Of a stretch of 5,318 bases of DNA, positions 5,312 through 5,318 are shown one piece after another. A program made the position numbers and the translations under genes. Under the pieces are notes generated by a model. The model worked only from the letters and a program-made list of their open reading frames with translations. It had not been told where the DNA came from and made no database searches. Within the stretch, counting starts at the first letter, position 1. Each line of letters opens with the position of its first letter. Source of the DNA: Bacillota bacterium (GTDB lineage: Bacteria; Bacillota; Clostridia; Christensenellales; Borkfalkiaceae); NCBI GenBank assembly GCA_003343765.1, contig QAKO01000098.1, positions 1-5,318 on the forward strand. Direction: 5' to 3'.

Positions 5312-5318
5312 CTTGTTA

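Noticed and set aside
1..5318. CRISPR array, insertion sequence, tRNA or rRNA
   Set aside because: No regularly spaced repeats, transposase-like frame, terminal inverted repeats, or T-loop/anticodon-like structure were seen on either strand.

Overview
The window looks like a piece of an actinobacterial chromosome, most likely a Bifidobacterium or close relative. The grounds are an actinobacterial-type TatA and TatC, strong AGGAG-type ribosome binding sites, moderately GC-rich coding DNA, and a glycoside hydrolase of the GH127 family with a LacI-type regulator nearby, a combination common in bifidobacterial plant-glycan loci. The genus is an inference from family resemblance, not from a marker gene.

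Layout. Positions 1818 to 1 (minus strand) carry the first 606 codons of a GH127 (formerly DUF1680) beta-L-arabinofuranosidase-like enzyme that runs off the left edge. It begins with a twin-arginine signal peptide and retains the cysteine/glutamate zinc-thiolate catalytic set. Positions 1819-2504 are a divergent intergenic region of 686 bases with an AT-rich core (about 32-40% GC at 2161-2340). It holds a repeat cluster near the hydrolase, a lac-operator-like palindrome at 2138-2153, and a near-consensus promoter for the rightward genes whose spacer is itself an 18-bp near-perfect palindrome. Positions 2505-4136 (plus strand) are a tight three-gene operon, tatA-tatC-tatB, encoding what appears to be a complete twin-arginine translocase. 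Positions 5191-4142 (minus strand) encode a LacI/GalR-family repressor convergent with tatB, with only 5 bases between the stop codons. Positions 5192-5318 are its upstream region, with two perfect short palindromes.

How it may fit together. The hydrolase carries a Tat signal, and the translocon that would export it is encoded back to back with it from the same intergenic region. The simplest reading is a self-contained export-and-digest module: the Tat genes supply the route by which a cofactor-bearing (zinc-thiolate) arabinofuranosidase leaves the cell already folded, and a sugar-responsive LacI-type repressor may govern one or both transcription units. The individual families are well known. 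The points worth a second look are the linkage, the tatA-C-B gene order, the long N-terminal extension of TatC, and the operator-like palindromes.
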